60,282 nt of DNA from Acidobacteriota bacterium (GCA_029263315.1 JAJCXR010000022.1:1-60282); one strand, 5' to 3'; counted from the stretch's first letter, positions 1 to 9,754 are shown. Numbers and translations: made by a program. The notes: generated from the sequence alone by a model not told the origin.

Positions 1-39
1 CAAAGAAATAAGTTCCCCGCATCGAGGGGGCAAGGGCGC

Positions 40-160
40 ACCTCTCGCCAGGCGCGCGAGGGAGGCGTACTGGTGGTACGTCGCAGCGAGCGCAACGCCG
101 CGAGAGGTGATGCAATTGCCCACGAATGCGGAAGTTATTTCCGCGCCGACCCTTTCCTGT
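40..160 (+). repeat. Dispersed intergenic repeat, left copy
   Basis: Noncoding stretch downstream of the FG-GAP gene. It includes AGCGAGCGCAACGCCGCG near position 85 and a small palindrome GCGGAA-N5-TTCCGC near 129-145. A clearly related sequence occurs on the opposite strand at the far end of the window (about 60130-60270), so I read both as copies of one dispersed repeat family. A short open frame here looks like a spurious translation of the repeat. Confidence 0.5.
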
Positions 161-200
161 GGCCGAGGTACAATCTTTGGACCGCTGGTGACCCATAATC

Positions 201-1901
201 TTACCGTGGAACGCCTTCATCCTTCAGCAGTGGCCACACCAACCGCCGACCCGTCGACGGTCGCAGGAGACGCCAGCGGCGGCCATCCGAGCGCCGCAGG
301 GAGAGGGCCGTCGGTGCCCCGGCAGCGACGGCAAAGGGAGTATCCGCGCCATGCTGGGACAGATACGACGTAACGCTCCAACCCTGTCGACATTGCGGCG
401 GCTGTCGGGGGACGTCGAGACACGCCGAGAGGGCTTGCGGCGAGCCCGAGGGACGCAGTTGCAAGCTGCGCTCGGGCCGTGGCAGCAAGTTCTCATAGAC
501 CTCCAACGGCCCATCGACATTCCCCACCACCACATCCTGATCGCCGTCGCCGTCGAAATCCGCCAGCGCTAGGGAACGGCTGGCCAACACGGCGTCGAGG
601 CCACCGTCCAGCACTTCGCGAAAGCGTCCCGGTTTTTTCTTGTCGGCGGCTTCAGCGGAAAGATTCTCGAACAGCTGGTTGCGCTGCTGGTAGCGACTCG
701 ACGGATTGAAAAGGGCGGCATTCTCCCGCACATGGCCGTTGGCGAAGATCAAGTCCAAGTCACCGTCGAGGTCGAAGTCCGCCGCCGCCACGCCAAAGGC
801 CAGGGACCGCAGGGTGGGCTCCGCGATACCCGATACGAAGCGGTGATCGGTGAAGATGTCGCGTCCTCGCTGCGAGTAGAGGGCGTTGGTTTCTCCTTCG
901 TAGTTGGTCACCACCACATCCGGCCAACCGTTGCCGTCGAGGTCGCCAATCGCCACCCCCATGCCCGCCTCGGGGTTGCCCCGCGGTCCATGGGAGGTGC
1001 CCGACAGCAACCCCAGCTCTTCGAAGGTGCCGTCGCCGCGGTTGCGAAACAAGAAATTGGGGGTCAGATCGTTGGCCACGTAGAGATCCACCCAGCCGTC
1101 GCCGTTCAGGTCACCGAAGGAGAGGGCCAAACCCGCCCCGGCGGCGACGTCCAAACCCGCCGATGCCGTGGCCTCCTCGAAGTGGCCGTCGCCACGGTTG
1201 CGATAGAAATGGTCGGCTTGGGGACGATAGACGTCCGGTCCACAATAACCCCGTAGAGCGCGTCCTTGATCGCCACAGGCGACGTTGTGATCGAGGCTGA
1301 AGTCCACGTAGTTGGTCACGTACAGATCAACATCACCGTCACCGTCGACATCGGCAAAGGCGGCGGAGGCGCCCCAGGAGGGATCGGCCACCCCGGCCCA
1401 TGCCCCCACCTCCTCGAAGCGGCCGTCGCCACGGTTACGCCACAGTTGATCGGGGCCGAACATCGTGAGCAGCAAATCGAGGTCCCCATCGCCATCGATA
1501 TCCGCCGCCGCTCCCCCCGAGCCATAGCCCTCGACTTCGATCCCGGCGGCGGCGGTGACCTCGACGAAACGCCCTCCGTCGTTGCGATAGAGACGACTGG
1601 CCGGTGTCGCCCCTTCGTAGCCGGGCAACGGGCCACCGTCGACGGCAAAGAGATCGGTGTCGCCGTCGCCGTCGTAGTCGAAAGCCACCAGGCCACCGCC
1701 GTTGGTCTCCACCATGTAATAACGCCCAGCTGCGGCGCTGTGGTGCACGAAGTCGATGCCCCAGCCGTCCTCCACCCGGCGAAAGGCGAGCTCGGAGGCG
1801 GCCGCCGGCGGCGCCCAGAGGGCGGTCGACAACAGCAGCCCCAAACCCACGGCACCAACACCGAAACCGATCCTGCCGTCGACGCCTACCCTGCCCCTCA
1901 A
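201..1901 (-). CDS. Secreted FG-GAP/VCBS repeat protein (CRTAC1-like)
   Basis: About 566 residues with a hydrophobic N-terminal signal (roughly residues 10-36, ending in PAAASE). Repeated calcium-binding-like FG-GAP blades carry DxDGDGDxDL motifs, for example DYDGDGDTDLFAVD, DIDGDGDLDLLL, DVDGDGDVDLYVTNY and DLNGDGWVDLYVAND. These predict an extracytoplasmic beta-propeller. The C-terminal ASPIC/UnbV-like segment is shorter and more degenerate than in the two paralogues further along. The start appears to be TTG: GGAGG lies 6 nt upstream, and TTGA overlaps the stop of the preceding sulfatase gene by 4 nt, so the two genes are translationally coupled. The substrate is unknown. Confidence 0.88.
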   Translation of the reverse strand: MRGRVGVDGRIGFGVGAVGLGLLLSTALWAPPAAASELAFRRVEDGWGIDFVHHSAAAGRYYMVETNGGGLVAFDYDGDGDTDLFAVDGGPLPGYEGATPASRLYRNDGGRFVEVTAAAGIEVEGYGSGGAAADIDGDGDLDLLLTMFGPDQLWRNRGDGRFEEVGAWAGVADPSWGASAAFADVDGDGDVDLYVTNYVDFSLDHNVACGDQGRALRGYCGPDVYRPQADHFYRNRGDGHFEEATASAGLDVAAGAGLALSFGDLNGDGWVDLYVANDLTPNFLFRNRGDGTFEELGLLSGTSHGPRGNPEAGMGVAIGDLDGNGWPDVVVTNYEGETNALYSQRGRDIFTDHRFVSGIAEPTLRSLAFGVAAADFDLDGDLDLIFANGHVRENAALFNPSSRYQQRNQLFENLSAEAADKKKPGRFREVLDGGLDAVLASRSLALADFDGDGDQDVVVGNVDGPLEVYENLLPRPERSLQLRPSGSPQALSACLDVPRQPPQCRQGWSVTSYLSQHGADTPFAVAAGAPTALSLRRSDGRRWRLLRPSTGRRLVWPLLKDEGVPR

Positions 1902-4108
1902 CGATCACCTCCATCCGCACTCGAGCGGCGCAAGCCTTCGACGGCGGCGGGGTCCCCCGGCCGCAACTGCAACAAGCGTCGATACAAATCGGCCGCCTGT
2001 TGATGGCGCCCGCCGTGGGCCAGCAGGGTCGCCAAGTCAGAGAGGGCCGCCGTGTGGCTGGGCGCCATCTCCAGGGCCCGCCGCAGATCCGCCTCGGCCC
2101 CCGCCAGATCCCCCGTTCCGATGCGCAGGGCGCCGCGCAAGTAGATGGCGTCGGCGTCCTCGGGACGTTCCGCCAGCAGGGTCTGCGCCCGCTCCAGGGC
2201 AAGGCCCACCTGCCCCGTCGAGGCCAAGGTGCGAGCTTCGTAAAGGCGCAGGCTCCAGGCGTCCGGGGCCATCACGATCTCCCGTTGCAGCAACTCCAAG
2301 GCCGCCGCCGGACGACGGGCTTCGAGCAGCAACGAAGCGGCGGCCACCGCCAAGTGGCTGGCTCGCCCTTCCGCCAGTAGCAACGAGCGTTCCAGGGCGA
2401 CCAGAGCGTCTTGCCGGCGTCCTTGCTCCAGCAGGGCCCGCGCCAAATGCTCCCAAGCGTCCAGGGCCTGGGGATGCAGCTGGGTCGCCCTACGGCACGA
2501 CGCCTCCGCCGCCGCCAGCTTCCCCTCCTGGTAGAGACGCAGGCAAGTCTTGAGCTCTTGCACCGTCGCCAGCTGATCTTTGGGATGGGCACGGGGTGCG
2601 CCGTCGCCGGGGCCATCAACATCACTTTCAGCGGCCTGGCGACCCACATATCCCAGGGCCGCCAAGGCTTGCCGGTCCTGCTCGGAAATACTGCCCGGCG
2701 GCAGGGGATCCCGCACCCGCTCGGCCAAGTGATCGCGCAAGGTTGCCGCCAGCCGCCGCTCCGTCGGCAACAAATCCTGCCTTTCTGCAGGATCCTGCAC
2801 CAGGTCGTAGAGCTCCGCCTCCGGCCCTTGGATGAAGTGGTGCGGACCCGCCACCACGGACGTCAGCTCGCTCCAGCCAAAATGCAAACGTGGATAGAAC
2901 GTCTCGCCATAGACCGGCCCTCGATCCCGGCCCACCATGATGTCCAGCAGGGATACCCCGTCGAGCTCCGCGTCCGGTGTCAAGGCCGCCAAACGCAGCA
3001 GCGTCGGTGCCACGTCCACCAATCCCACCGGCTGTGCCACCCGCCGTCCCACCCCTGTGGTGGTGGCCGCGGCGGACGGTAACTTGAGGATCAGCGGCAC
3101 TTGCAGGCTTTCGCGATAGAGCAGCAATCCATGCTCGTCCTCACCGTGATCGCCGAGGCCCTCACCATGATCTGAGAGCACGACGATGGCCGTCTCGTCA
3201 TAGAGGCCCAAGCCTCGCAGCTCCGCCACCAGCTCCCCCACCAAGGCATCGGCGGCGGCCACCTCGCCGGCATAGGACGTCTCGCCGTAGGTTTGGCGGA
3301 ACGGCGCCGGGGGCTCATAGGGAGTGTGGGGCTCGAAGAGATGCACAAAGAGAAAAAACGGGCGCTCCGTTCCTTGCCGCGCCAACCAGGGGCGCACCGC
3401 CTCCAAGGTGCGCCGACCCGGTCGCTGCACACCGCCCACACCCCGGCGCCCGAGATCCGTCACGGGACCCGCTCCGGGGCCCGCTCCGAGGGGCGAGGCC
3501 AAGGCGTCGTCGTAGAGGTCAAAACCCAGCGACAATCCACCGTCGCCCCTCAGAACATAGGCCGATACCGCCGCCGCCGTCGCATACCCCGCCGCCCGCA
3601 AACGTTCGGGCACATAGGGCAAGGTCTCCGTCGCCGCACGGTAGCCGATGTTGTCCCGCACCCCATGGCGGGGCGGCAACAACCCGGTCAGCAAAGAAAG
3701 ATGCGACGGCAAGGTCATGGGAACGTGGCTGTAAGCCCGCTCGAAAAGAACCCCCGAGGCCGCCAAAGCATCCACGTGCGGCGTCGCCACCTCACCTCCG
3801 TAGGCACCAACGTGGTCAGAGCGCAGGGTATCGATGGAGATCAGCACCATCGACGCTGGGGAGGACGGTCGCAGGGCGCCGGTACCGCCAAGCGTCGCTG
3901 TGAGAGACGCATTTGCGGCGCTCCCCCCCTCAGGCGTCGCCCCCAGAGACGGTTTCCCGGCGTCTCCGCCGTCAACCGTCGCTCCCGGAGACGGTTTTGC
4001 TTCCCCAGGCGTCCTGGCGTCGCCACAGGCGACGAAGCTCAGCAGGCCGAGCATCAAAAAGAGCCCCGTCAGGGCCCGTTGTGGTCTTTTGGCAATCGGT
4101 AACGACAT
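1898..4108 (-). CDS. Sulfatase/alkaline-phosphatase-fold lipoprotein with C-terminal TPR repeats
   Basis: The chosen ATG gives a lipoprotein signal with lipobox LLSFVAC, after a GAGG 4 nt upstream; an in-frame ATG 72 nt earlier lacks a signal. A low-complexity linker of three 14-residue repeats follows. The sulfatase core begins with SIDTLRSDHVGAYG (metal-binding Asp), continues with TLPSHLSLLTG, and has the distal metal site SDHGEGLGDHGEDEHG. The C-terminal 200 residues hold TPR repeats. The nucleophile position, Cys or Ser in true formylglycine sulfatases (C/S-x-P-S-R), is Thr in TLPSH. The enzyme may therefore be a phospho- or phosphonotransferase, or a sulfatase-like hydrolase without maturation. 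It is first in an operon with the FG-GAP protein. Confidence 0.88.
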   Translation of the reverse strand: MSLPIAKRPQRALTGLFLMLGLLSFVACGDARTPGEAKPSPGATVDGGDAGKPSLGATPEGGSAANASLTATLGGTGALRPSSPASMVLISIDTLRSDHVGAYGGEVATPHVDALAASGVLFERAYSHVPMTLPSHLSLLTGLLPPRHGVRDNIGYRAATETLPYVPERLRAAGYATAAAVSAYVLRGDGGLSLGFDLYDDALASPLGAGPGAGPVTDLGRRGVGGVQRPGRRTLEAVRPWLARQGTERPFFLFVHLFEPHTPYEPPAPFRQTYGETSYAGEVAAADALVGELVAELRGLGLYDETAIVVLSDHGEGLGDHGEDEHGLLLYRESLQVPLILKLPSAAATTTGVGRRVAQPVGLVDVAPTLLRLAALTPDAELDGVSLLDIMVGRDRGPVYGETFYPRLHFGWSELTSVVAGPHHFIQGPEAELYDLVQDPAERQDLLPTERRLAATLRDHLAERVRDPLPPGSISEQDRQALAALGYVGRQAAESDVDGPGDGAPRAHPKDQLATVQELKTCLRLYQEGKLAAAEASCRRATQLHPQALDAWEHLARALLEQGRRQDALVALERSLLLAEGRASHLAVAAASLLLEARRPAAALELLQREIVMAPDAWSLRLYEARTLASTGQVGLALERAQTLLAERPEDADAIYLRGALRIGTGDLAGAEADLRRALEMAPSHTAALSDLATLLAHGGRHQQAADLYRRLLQLRPGDPAAVEGLRRSSADGGDR
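3894..4019 (-). repeat. Three 42-bp tandem repeats inside the sulfatase gene
   Basis: Copies begin at about 3894, 3936 and 3978 (exactly 42 bp apart), each starting GTCGC and containing GAGAC/GGAGAC. They encode the 14-residue repeats of the lipoprotein linker (pattern G-[ED]-A-x-P-S-x-G-A-T-x-x-G-G). The repeat keeps frame, so copy-number change would lengthen or shorten the tether between the lipid anchor and the catalytic domain. Confidence 0.75.
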
Positions 4109-4230
4109 GCATCCTCGCTTTGAAGGCCGCAGCAGCGGCTGCGGCGATGGCCAGGTGGCAAGGAGTTTAACCTGCCCCACGGCCGGACCGAGCGACTATC
4201 CAGCCGCCGCCGGTCAGCCAAATCGACGAC

Positions 4231-4308
4231 GCAGACTTACGACAGAGACTTCCGACGGAGACTTACGACGCAGACCTACGACGAGAACTTACGGTGGAAA
4301 CCTATGGA
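4231..4308. repeat. Six 13-bp tandem repeats between divergent genes
   Basis: Six head-to-tail degenerate copies of a 13-bp unit resembling GCAGACTTACGAC lie at 4231, 4244, 4257, 4270, 4283 and 4296. They occupy the 280-bp gap between the divergent sulfatase and ppdK genes, ending about 80 bp before the ppdK start. The unit length is not a multiple of three. Possible roles are a regulator-binding array or a slipped-strand variable region; neither is demonstrated. Confidence 0.8.
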
Positions 4309-4388
4309 GGAAGCCCCCGAGTCCGTTAGACTCTCAACCCATCGAACACCGCCAAGATGCAGTGAAGATCTACCCAGGAGGTCTGCCC

Positions 4389-7100
4389 GTGTCGCAACAT
4401 GTCTACACCTTCACCCCCGACCATGCCATGGGCCGGGCCGACATGAAAAACCTGCTGGGCGGCAAGGGCGCCAATCTGGCGGAAATGAGCCAGCTGGGAA
4501 TCCCCGTCCCCCCGGGCTTCACCCTCACCACCGAGGTCTGCAACTACTTCTACCAGCACCAAGGCACCTATCCGGACGCTCTGCAAGAGGCGACCGACGG
4601 TGCTCTGCAGGTCATGGGAGAGGCCGTCGGCTCCCACTACGGCGATAGCGAGAATCCGCTGCTGGTCAGTGTGCGCAGCGGCGCCCGTCAATCGATGCCC
4701 GGCATGATGGAGACGGTGCTCAACGTCGGTCTGACCTCCAAGACCATTGCCGGCCTGATCCGCAAGACCGACAACCCGCGCTTCGTCTACGACGCCTACC
4801 GTCGCCTGATCACCATGTATGCCGATGTGGTGATGGAAAAGTCCGCTGGCCTCGAGCCGGAGGACGGTCAGGGTATCCGCGAGAGCCTGGAGAAGCTGCT
4901 GCACGACCTCAAGAAAGATCGGGGCTACGAGCACGACTCCGAGCTTTCGGCCGAGGAGCTGGAGAGCCTCTGCGACGCCTACCGCGAGCGCGTCCAGGAG
5001 GTCTTGGGCGAGCCCTTTCCCGACGACGCCAACGACCAGCTGTGGGGGGCCATCGGCGCCGTCTTCCGCTCCTGGAACGGCAAGCGGGCCAAGTCCTATC
5101 GCCGCATCGAGGATATTCCCGACGCCTGGGGCACCGCCGTCACCGTCCAGGCCATGGTCTTCGGCAACATGGGGCCAGGCTCCGCCACCGGTGTCGCCTT
5201 CACGCGCAATCCCGCCACCGGCGAGAACCAGTTCTATGGCGAATGGCTACCCAACGCCCAGGGGGAAGATGTCGTCGCCGGTATTCGCACCCCCTACGCC
5301 CTCAACGCCGGTTGCCGCACCGATACCAACGCCCACTTGCCCACTTTGGAAGAAGCCCTTCCCAAGGCCCATGAACAACTGGAGGAGATCCGCCAACGCC
5401 TCGAGAGCCACTACCGGGACATGCAGGACCTCGAGTTCACGGTCCAGGACGGACGCCTGTGGATGCTGCAAACCCGCACCGGCAAACGCAATGGCCCCGC
5501 CGCCCTGCGCATCGCCCTGGAGATGGTGACGGAAGAGCTCATCACCCCCCGCGAGGCCGTCGCCCGGGTACGCCCCAACCAGCTGGACGAGCTCCTATAC
5601 CCGATGATCGCCCCCGAGGCGGAAGCCCAATTGCGTCCCATCGCCCAGGGGCTACCGGCGGGTCCGGGGGGCGCCTGTGGACGCATTGTGCTGACGCCGG
5701 ATCGGGCCGAAGAGCTGGGCAAGGCCGGCGAGCCGGTAGTGCTGGTGCGCTACGAGACCAGCCCGGAGGATGTGCACGGCATGCACGCCGCCCAAGCCGT
5801 CGTCACCGCCAAGGGGGGCATGACCTCCCACGCCGCCCTGGTGGCCCGCGGCTGGGGCAAGACCTGCGTCGTCGGTTGCGGCGAGCTCGATATCGATCCC
5901 ATCGCCAAAACCGCCAGCTTCGGTGCGACCACCCTGAAAGAAGGGGATTGGATTACCGTCAACGGCAGCAGCGGCCTCATCTACCAAGGCCAGTTGCCCT
6001 TGGTGGAGATCGACCCGGCCAGCAACCAGGGCCTGACCACCTTCCTCGGCTGGTGCGACGACATCCGCCGTCTCGGCGTGCGCACCAACGCCGACCGTCC
6101 CCAGGACGCCGCCCAGGCGCGCCGATTCGGCGCCGAAGGCATCGGTCTCTGCCGCACCGAGCACATGTTCTTCGACGAGCAACGCATCCTGGCAATGCGG
6201 GAAATGATCCTCTCCGCCGACGAAGCCGCCCAGGAAAAAGCCATCGGCAAGCTACTCGATTTTCAAAAACAGGACTTCAAGGGCATTTTCGAGGCCATGC
6301 AAGGCTTGCCGGTCACCGTCCGCCTGCTGGACCCACCGCTGCACGAATTCATGCCCCAAGGGGACGAGCAGATCCGTCAAGTGGCCGCCGCCATGGGGGT
6401 CGAAGAAGACACCGTGCACACACGGCTGGCCCAGCTCGAAGAGCTCAACCCGATGCTCGGCCATCGCGGCTGTCGCCTCGGCATCAGCCACCCCGCCATC
6501 ACCCGCATGCAGGCCAGGGCCATCCTCGAAGCCGCCGCCGAGCTGCGCCGCGACGGCATTGACGCCCAGCCCGAGATCATGGTGCCCCTGGTCGGTCACG
6601 TCGCCGAGCTGCGCCATCAAAAAGCCGTCATCCTCGAAGTCGCCGAGGCCATCAAGGATGAAATGGGACTCGACGACCTGCCCTTCCTCATCGGCACCAT
6701 GATCGAAGTGCCTAGGGCCGCCCTCACCGCCGACGAGATCGCCCACGACGCCGACTTCTTCAGCTTCGGCACCAACGACCTCACCCAAATGAGCTGCGGC
6801 TTCAGCCGCGACGACGTCGGCTCCTTCCTGCCCACCTACCTGCGGCTCGGCATCTACCCCAACGACCCCTTCGCCAGCCTCGACACAAAAGGCGTCGGCC
6901 AACTCGTCGACATGGCCTGCCGCCAAGGTCGCAGCACCAAACCCAACCTCAAGCTGGGCATCTGCGGTGAGCACGGCGGCGATCCCGATTCCATCCACTT
7001 CTTCCACCAGGTCGGGCTCGATTATGTGTCCTGCAGCCCGTTCCGCGTGCCCGTCGCCAGGCTGGCGGCGGCGCAGGCGGCGTTGGAGGCGGAATCCTAA
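4389..7100 (+). CDS. ppdK: Pyruvate, phosphate dikinase
   Basis: Cytoplasmic enzyme interconverting pyruvate + ATP + Pi and phosphoenolpyruvate + AMP + PPi. From a GTG start preceded by AGGAGGT (spacing about 6) the protein is about 903 residues, the usual PPDK length. The frame is open further upstream, but that extension overlaps the divergent sulfatase gene and is not PPDK-like. The N-terminal ATP-grasp region has LLGGKGANLAEM and SVRSGARQSMPGMMETVLN. The swivelling phosphohistidine domain has GGMTSHAALVARGWGK with the catalytic His. The C-terminal TIM-barrel has the Cys in DYVSCSPFRVPVARLAAAQ and Mg-binding residues near GTNDLTQM. It appears monocistronic. Confidence 0.97.
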   Translation: MSQHVYTFTPDHAMGRADMKNLLGGKGANLAEMSQLGIPVPPGFTLTTEVCNYFYQHQGTYPDALQEATDGALQVMGEAVGSHYGDSENPLLVSVRSGARQSMPGMMETVLNVGLTSKTIAGLIRKTDNPRFVYDAYRRLITMYADVVMEKSAGLEPEDGQGIRESLEKLLHDLKKDRGYEHDSELSAEELESLCDAYRERVQEVLGEPFPDDANDQLWGAIGAVFRSWNGKRAKSYRRIEDIPDAWGTAVTVQAMVFGNMGPGSATGVAFTRNPATGENQFYGEWLPNAQGEDVVAGIRTPYALNAGCRTDTNAHLPTLEEALPKAHEQLEEIRQRLESHYRDMQDLEFTVQDGRLWMLQTRTGKRNGPAALRIALEMVTEELITPREAVARVRPNQLDELLYPMIAPEAEAQLRPIAQGLPAGPGGACGRIVLTPDRAEELGKAGEPVVLVRYETSPEDVHGMHAAQAVVTAKGGMTSHAALVARGWGKTCVVGCGELDIDPIAKTASFGATTLKEGDWITVNGSSGLIYQGQLPLVEIDPASNQGLTTFLGWCDDIRRLGVRTNADRPQDAAQARRFGAEGIGLCRTEHMFFDEQRILAMREMILSADEAAQEKAIGKLLDFQKQDFKGIFEAMQGLPVTVRLLDPPLHEFMPQGDEQIRQVAAAMGVEEDTVHTRLAQLEELNPMLGHRGCRLGISHPAITRMQARAILEAAAELRRDGIDAQPEIMVPLVGHVAELRHQKAVILEVAEAIKDEMGLDDLPFLIGTMIEVPRAALTADEIAHDADFFSFGTNDLTQMSCGFSRDDVGSFLPTYLRLGIYPNDPFASLDTKGVGQLVDMACRQGRSTKPNLKLGICGEHGGDPDSIHFFHQVGLDYVSCSPFRVPVARLAAAQAALEAES

Positions 7101-7179
7101 TTGCCCGCTCATCACAACCTGTAATGAAGTCTGTACGGCCACTGAGTCGTGCTTCTGGGATCCGACTGGCTGGTAGTCA

Positions 7180-9423
7180 ATGATTCGCTGGTGTTTCCTT
7201 CAGGTTGTCTTGACCTTGGCACTAACGTGGTCACTTCCCGCTATCGCGGAGGTGACCATTTCCATCCCTTCCCCTAGAGATGCCTCAGTTGATGTGACTC
7301 TGGTTTGGTTTGCCGTTGATGATTCCTCAGGAACGCTGGAGGGCGATTCGAGCTCGTCCGGACATCTTGTTCTGTCGACGCCTTGGACTGGTGCCCTCAG
7401 TCTCGATACGACGAAAAAATGGAAGATCGCAATTCAAGCAGACGGCTACTGGGCCTCGGATTTCATATGGAGACCTGGGAAGGTTCCGCACTGCGACATG
7501 TTGCTGTTACCGGCCACTCAAATGCGGGGGATGTATCGGTTAGAAGAATCGGAGGATGGTCTACTCCCGAAAGAGTTTAGTGCTTGGATTAATCTCAATG
7601 GGGAGAGTAGGAAGAAAAAGCCTGAGTGGCAGCCTGTAGAGTGTACGATCTCGAACCGGCAATTCTCTTGCGACATCCCCAGTCAGCTCCTGGATATGAA
7701 GTTCTCGACTCCCGGCAATATGCCGGTGTATCGGTGGGGTGTTGCGGCTGACGAGGCTCCGCTCGATGTCGGAGAAATACGGATGCTCCGAGGGGGATCG
7801 CTCAGTGGCTGGGTTATCGCCGAAGGTGGGAAGCCTGATTCGCCCATTGAGCTGACATTGTTTCCCCGCTCGATGGGCACACAGAATGACACCAGGGAGC
7901 TTCGCCGCCGAGAGCTCAAAGCATTGAGGGCAGTTGCCAATGAAGATGGGTTCTTCACCTTGGGCCCCATTCCTGCTGGAGGTTTCGATTTAGAAGCAAC
8001 CAAAGCGGGCCTCGCACCCCAGCGCATTGAGGATCTCGATTTGACGGTGCCCAAGGAAATCGTTCTCGACGACGTCATTGAGCTCGTTGCGTCGCCAGAT
8101 CTCGATGTTTATCTCAATCCGCCAGTGAATCCCGAACAACAGCCGTGGCAGGTAGTTTTGATGCGTCCTCGCAGCAACTCGAACACTTTGAAGACGATAG
8201 ATCGATCGGCAGCAGGTTTCGATGGGCATTGGCATCTCGACGCGGTGCCTTCCGGACACTATCGCCTCGAAGTAAGGGATTTCCGTGATGCGACATGGTT
8301 GGTACGGGATCTCGAGCTAGATCAGCTGCGGGAGCCGTTGATCTACGAGCTGGATTCAGTGGCGATTGAAGGGACATTGACTTCCGGTGGAAAACCACTC
8401 GATGGCACGGTCATTTTTGGCACGCGCCAGGGGCGACCGAATGTCGCCCTCGAAGCAACCGAAGGCGACTTCAAGGGTCTGTTGCCCCGTGAAGGCCTAT
8501 GGAAGGTCGAAGTTGAATTGGCTGGAACACGCCAATATTCGGTCGGCGTCGACCCTGTCACCGTCGAAGCAGGAGCTGGAGGGACTGCCGCGACCGTGGC
8601 TATCGAGCTTCCCGATACCCTGCTAGAAGGGGAGGTACAGCAACAAGGAGAGCCGGTTGCTGCAGCATTTGTGCTCGTTACTACCGAAGGCGAATCCGAA
8701 GCTTCAAGACCGCGAGTCGCTAGAGTGCGTACCGATGATAACGGCAAGTTCAGTATTCATGGTCTGAAACCAGTTCCGGTGCAGGTTGCTGCTTATCTGG
8801 GCGCCTTCGACCCTGCATCCGATTGGGTAGATGTAGACATCCGGGAAGGCGTAGAGGCACCCTATCTCGAATTAGAGCTTGTGGAGAGGGTGGAATACCA
8901 AGCCCGTGTCATGAGCCCCCGAGGGCCTGTCGCCGGTGCTCAGATCTTCATCGAGGCAGTGACTCCCTCATCCATGAGTTGGCCAGCACAAGCTATCAGC
9001 GGAAGCGATGGTGTGGCACGCTTCCGTCTCCCATTCGACAGCCATGGCAAGCAAGCGCACTTCATGGTTTTGGCGGCCGGATACGGGTTCACAATGCACC
9101 AGCAGAGTCTCTTGAAGGGTAGTGGCATTGTGCTGTCGATTTCTCCCGACAAGGGGGATATCCATCTGCCCTATCCGCTGGGGACGCTCCATTTCAAAAA
9201 CGCCTCACTACCAGTGTCGAAGGTCTTGACCAAGTTGATTTCAGCGAATCGCTTCTTTGTACAACCCGGAGATGGAGTAATTTTCAAAGGAATGGCTGCG
9301 GGGGAATATACCCAGTGTCCTGCCAATGGCAAAGTACAAGACTGTGTCAGTGGGGTACTTGCTCCATCGAGCTTTCTGAAACTAGAAGTCGTTGATTCTG
9401 ATTTCTTGGAGGATGATCAATGA
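7180..9423 (+). CDS. Secreted protein with carboxypeptidase-regulatory-like (Ig-type beta) repeats
   Basis: 747 residues, not recognised beyond fold class. A Sec signal (residues 1-23, cleavage after PAIA) is followed by a chain of beta-sandwich-like segments with recurring patterns such as G-x-L-x-G-x-V and D-x-x-G-x-F-x-L-x-x-L/I-P-x-G, as in carboxypeptidase regulatory-like domains (examples: NEDGFFTLGPIPAGGFDLEA, DDNGKFSIHGLKPVPVQVA). No catalytic motif, C-terminal anchor or sorting tail is visible. Base composition is visibly less GC-rich than the adjacent ppdK, suggesting a different origin or relaxed constraint. Function unknown; an extracellular structural or adhesive role is a guess. 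Confidence 0.8.
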   Translation: MIRWCFLQVVLTLALTWSLPAIAEVTISIPSPRDASVDVTLVWFAVDDSSGTLEGDSSSSGHLVLSTPWTGALSLDTTKKWKIAIQADGYWASDFIWRPGKVPHCDMLLLPATQMRGMYRLEESEDGLLPKEFSAWINLNGESRKKKPEWQPVECTISNRQFSCDIPSQLLDMKFSTPGNMPVYRWGVAADEAPLDVGEIRMLRGGSLSGWVIAEGGKPDSPIELTLFPRSMGTQNDTRELRRRELKALRAVANEDGFFTLGPIPAGGFDLEATKAGLAPQRIEDLDLTVPKEIVLDDVIELVASPDLDVYLNPPVNPEQQPWQVVLMRPRSNSNTLKTIDRSAAGFDGHWHLDAVPSGHYRLEVRDFRDATWLVRDLELDQLREPLIYELDSVAIEGTLTSGGKPLDGTVIFGTRQGRPNVALEATEGDFKGLLPREGLWKVEVELAGTRQYSVGVDPVTVEAGAGGTAATVAIELPDTLLEGEVQQQGEPVAAAFVLVTTEGESEASRPRVARVRTDDNGKFSIHGLKPVPVQVAAYLGAFDPASDWVDVDIREGVEAPYLELELVERVEYQARVMSPRGPVAGAQIFIEAVTPSSMSWPAQAISGSDGVARFRLPFDSHGKQAHFMVLAAGYGFTMHQQSLLKGSGIVLSISPDKGDIHLPYPLGTLHFKNASLPVSKVLTKLISANRFFVQPGDGVIFKGMAAGEYTQCPANGKVQDCVSGVLAPSSFLKLEVVDSDFLEDDQ

Positions 9424-9754
9424 AGAGTTGTGCACAGGTAGGGTGCTTGATTCTCTTGGCGCACCCTCTACTCCACCGTCCTCTTTAGAGGACACCTTCG
9501 AGCAAATACTTCGTGATATCCAACACTTGATTTCTGCTGAGCCTAATCGATGCATGTTACTGCAAATATTGAACTTATTTAGCATCGCCCAATGCTTCTA
9601 GAAATTTCCGAAGGATCTCCCAACCTGGCACGCAATCTGCTCTATGCCCTGAGCATCGCCTTTTGGCCTCCACTTCCAGGGAGGAGACTGGGGCCCGCGG
9701 CGATGCGGATGCAGGCAACGATTCGTTTCAATGATTTGCACGGGAGATTTAATC
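9424..9754. other. 331-bp intergenic region with nested inverted repeats
   Basis: A 22-codon open frame starts at 9420 with an ATGA overlap of the preceding stop and looks like a broken signal peptide (MKSCAQVGCLILL). Another short frame lies over it, and neither is convincing. Nested inverted repeats follow: GCATCGCC at 9653-9660 pairs with GGCGATGC at 9699-9706, and inside them CCTCC at 9667-9671 pairs with GGAGG at 9680-9684. The structure ends about 50 nt before the next start and could fold in its leader transcript. No terminator was seen. Confidence 0.4.

Noticed and set aside
107..373. A short open frame at the left edge
   Set aside because: It begins in the dispersed repeat and runs antisense into the FG-GAP gene.
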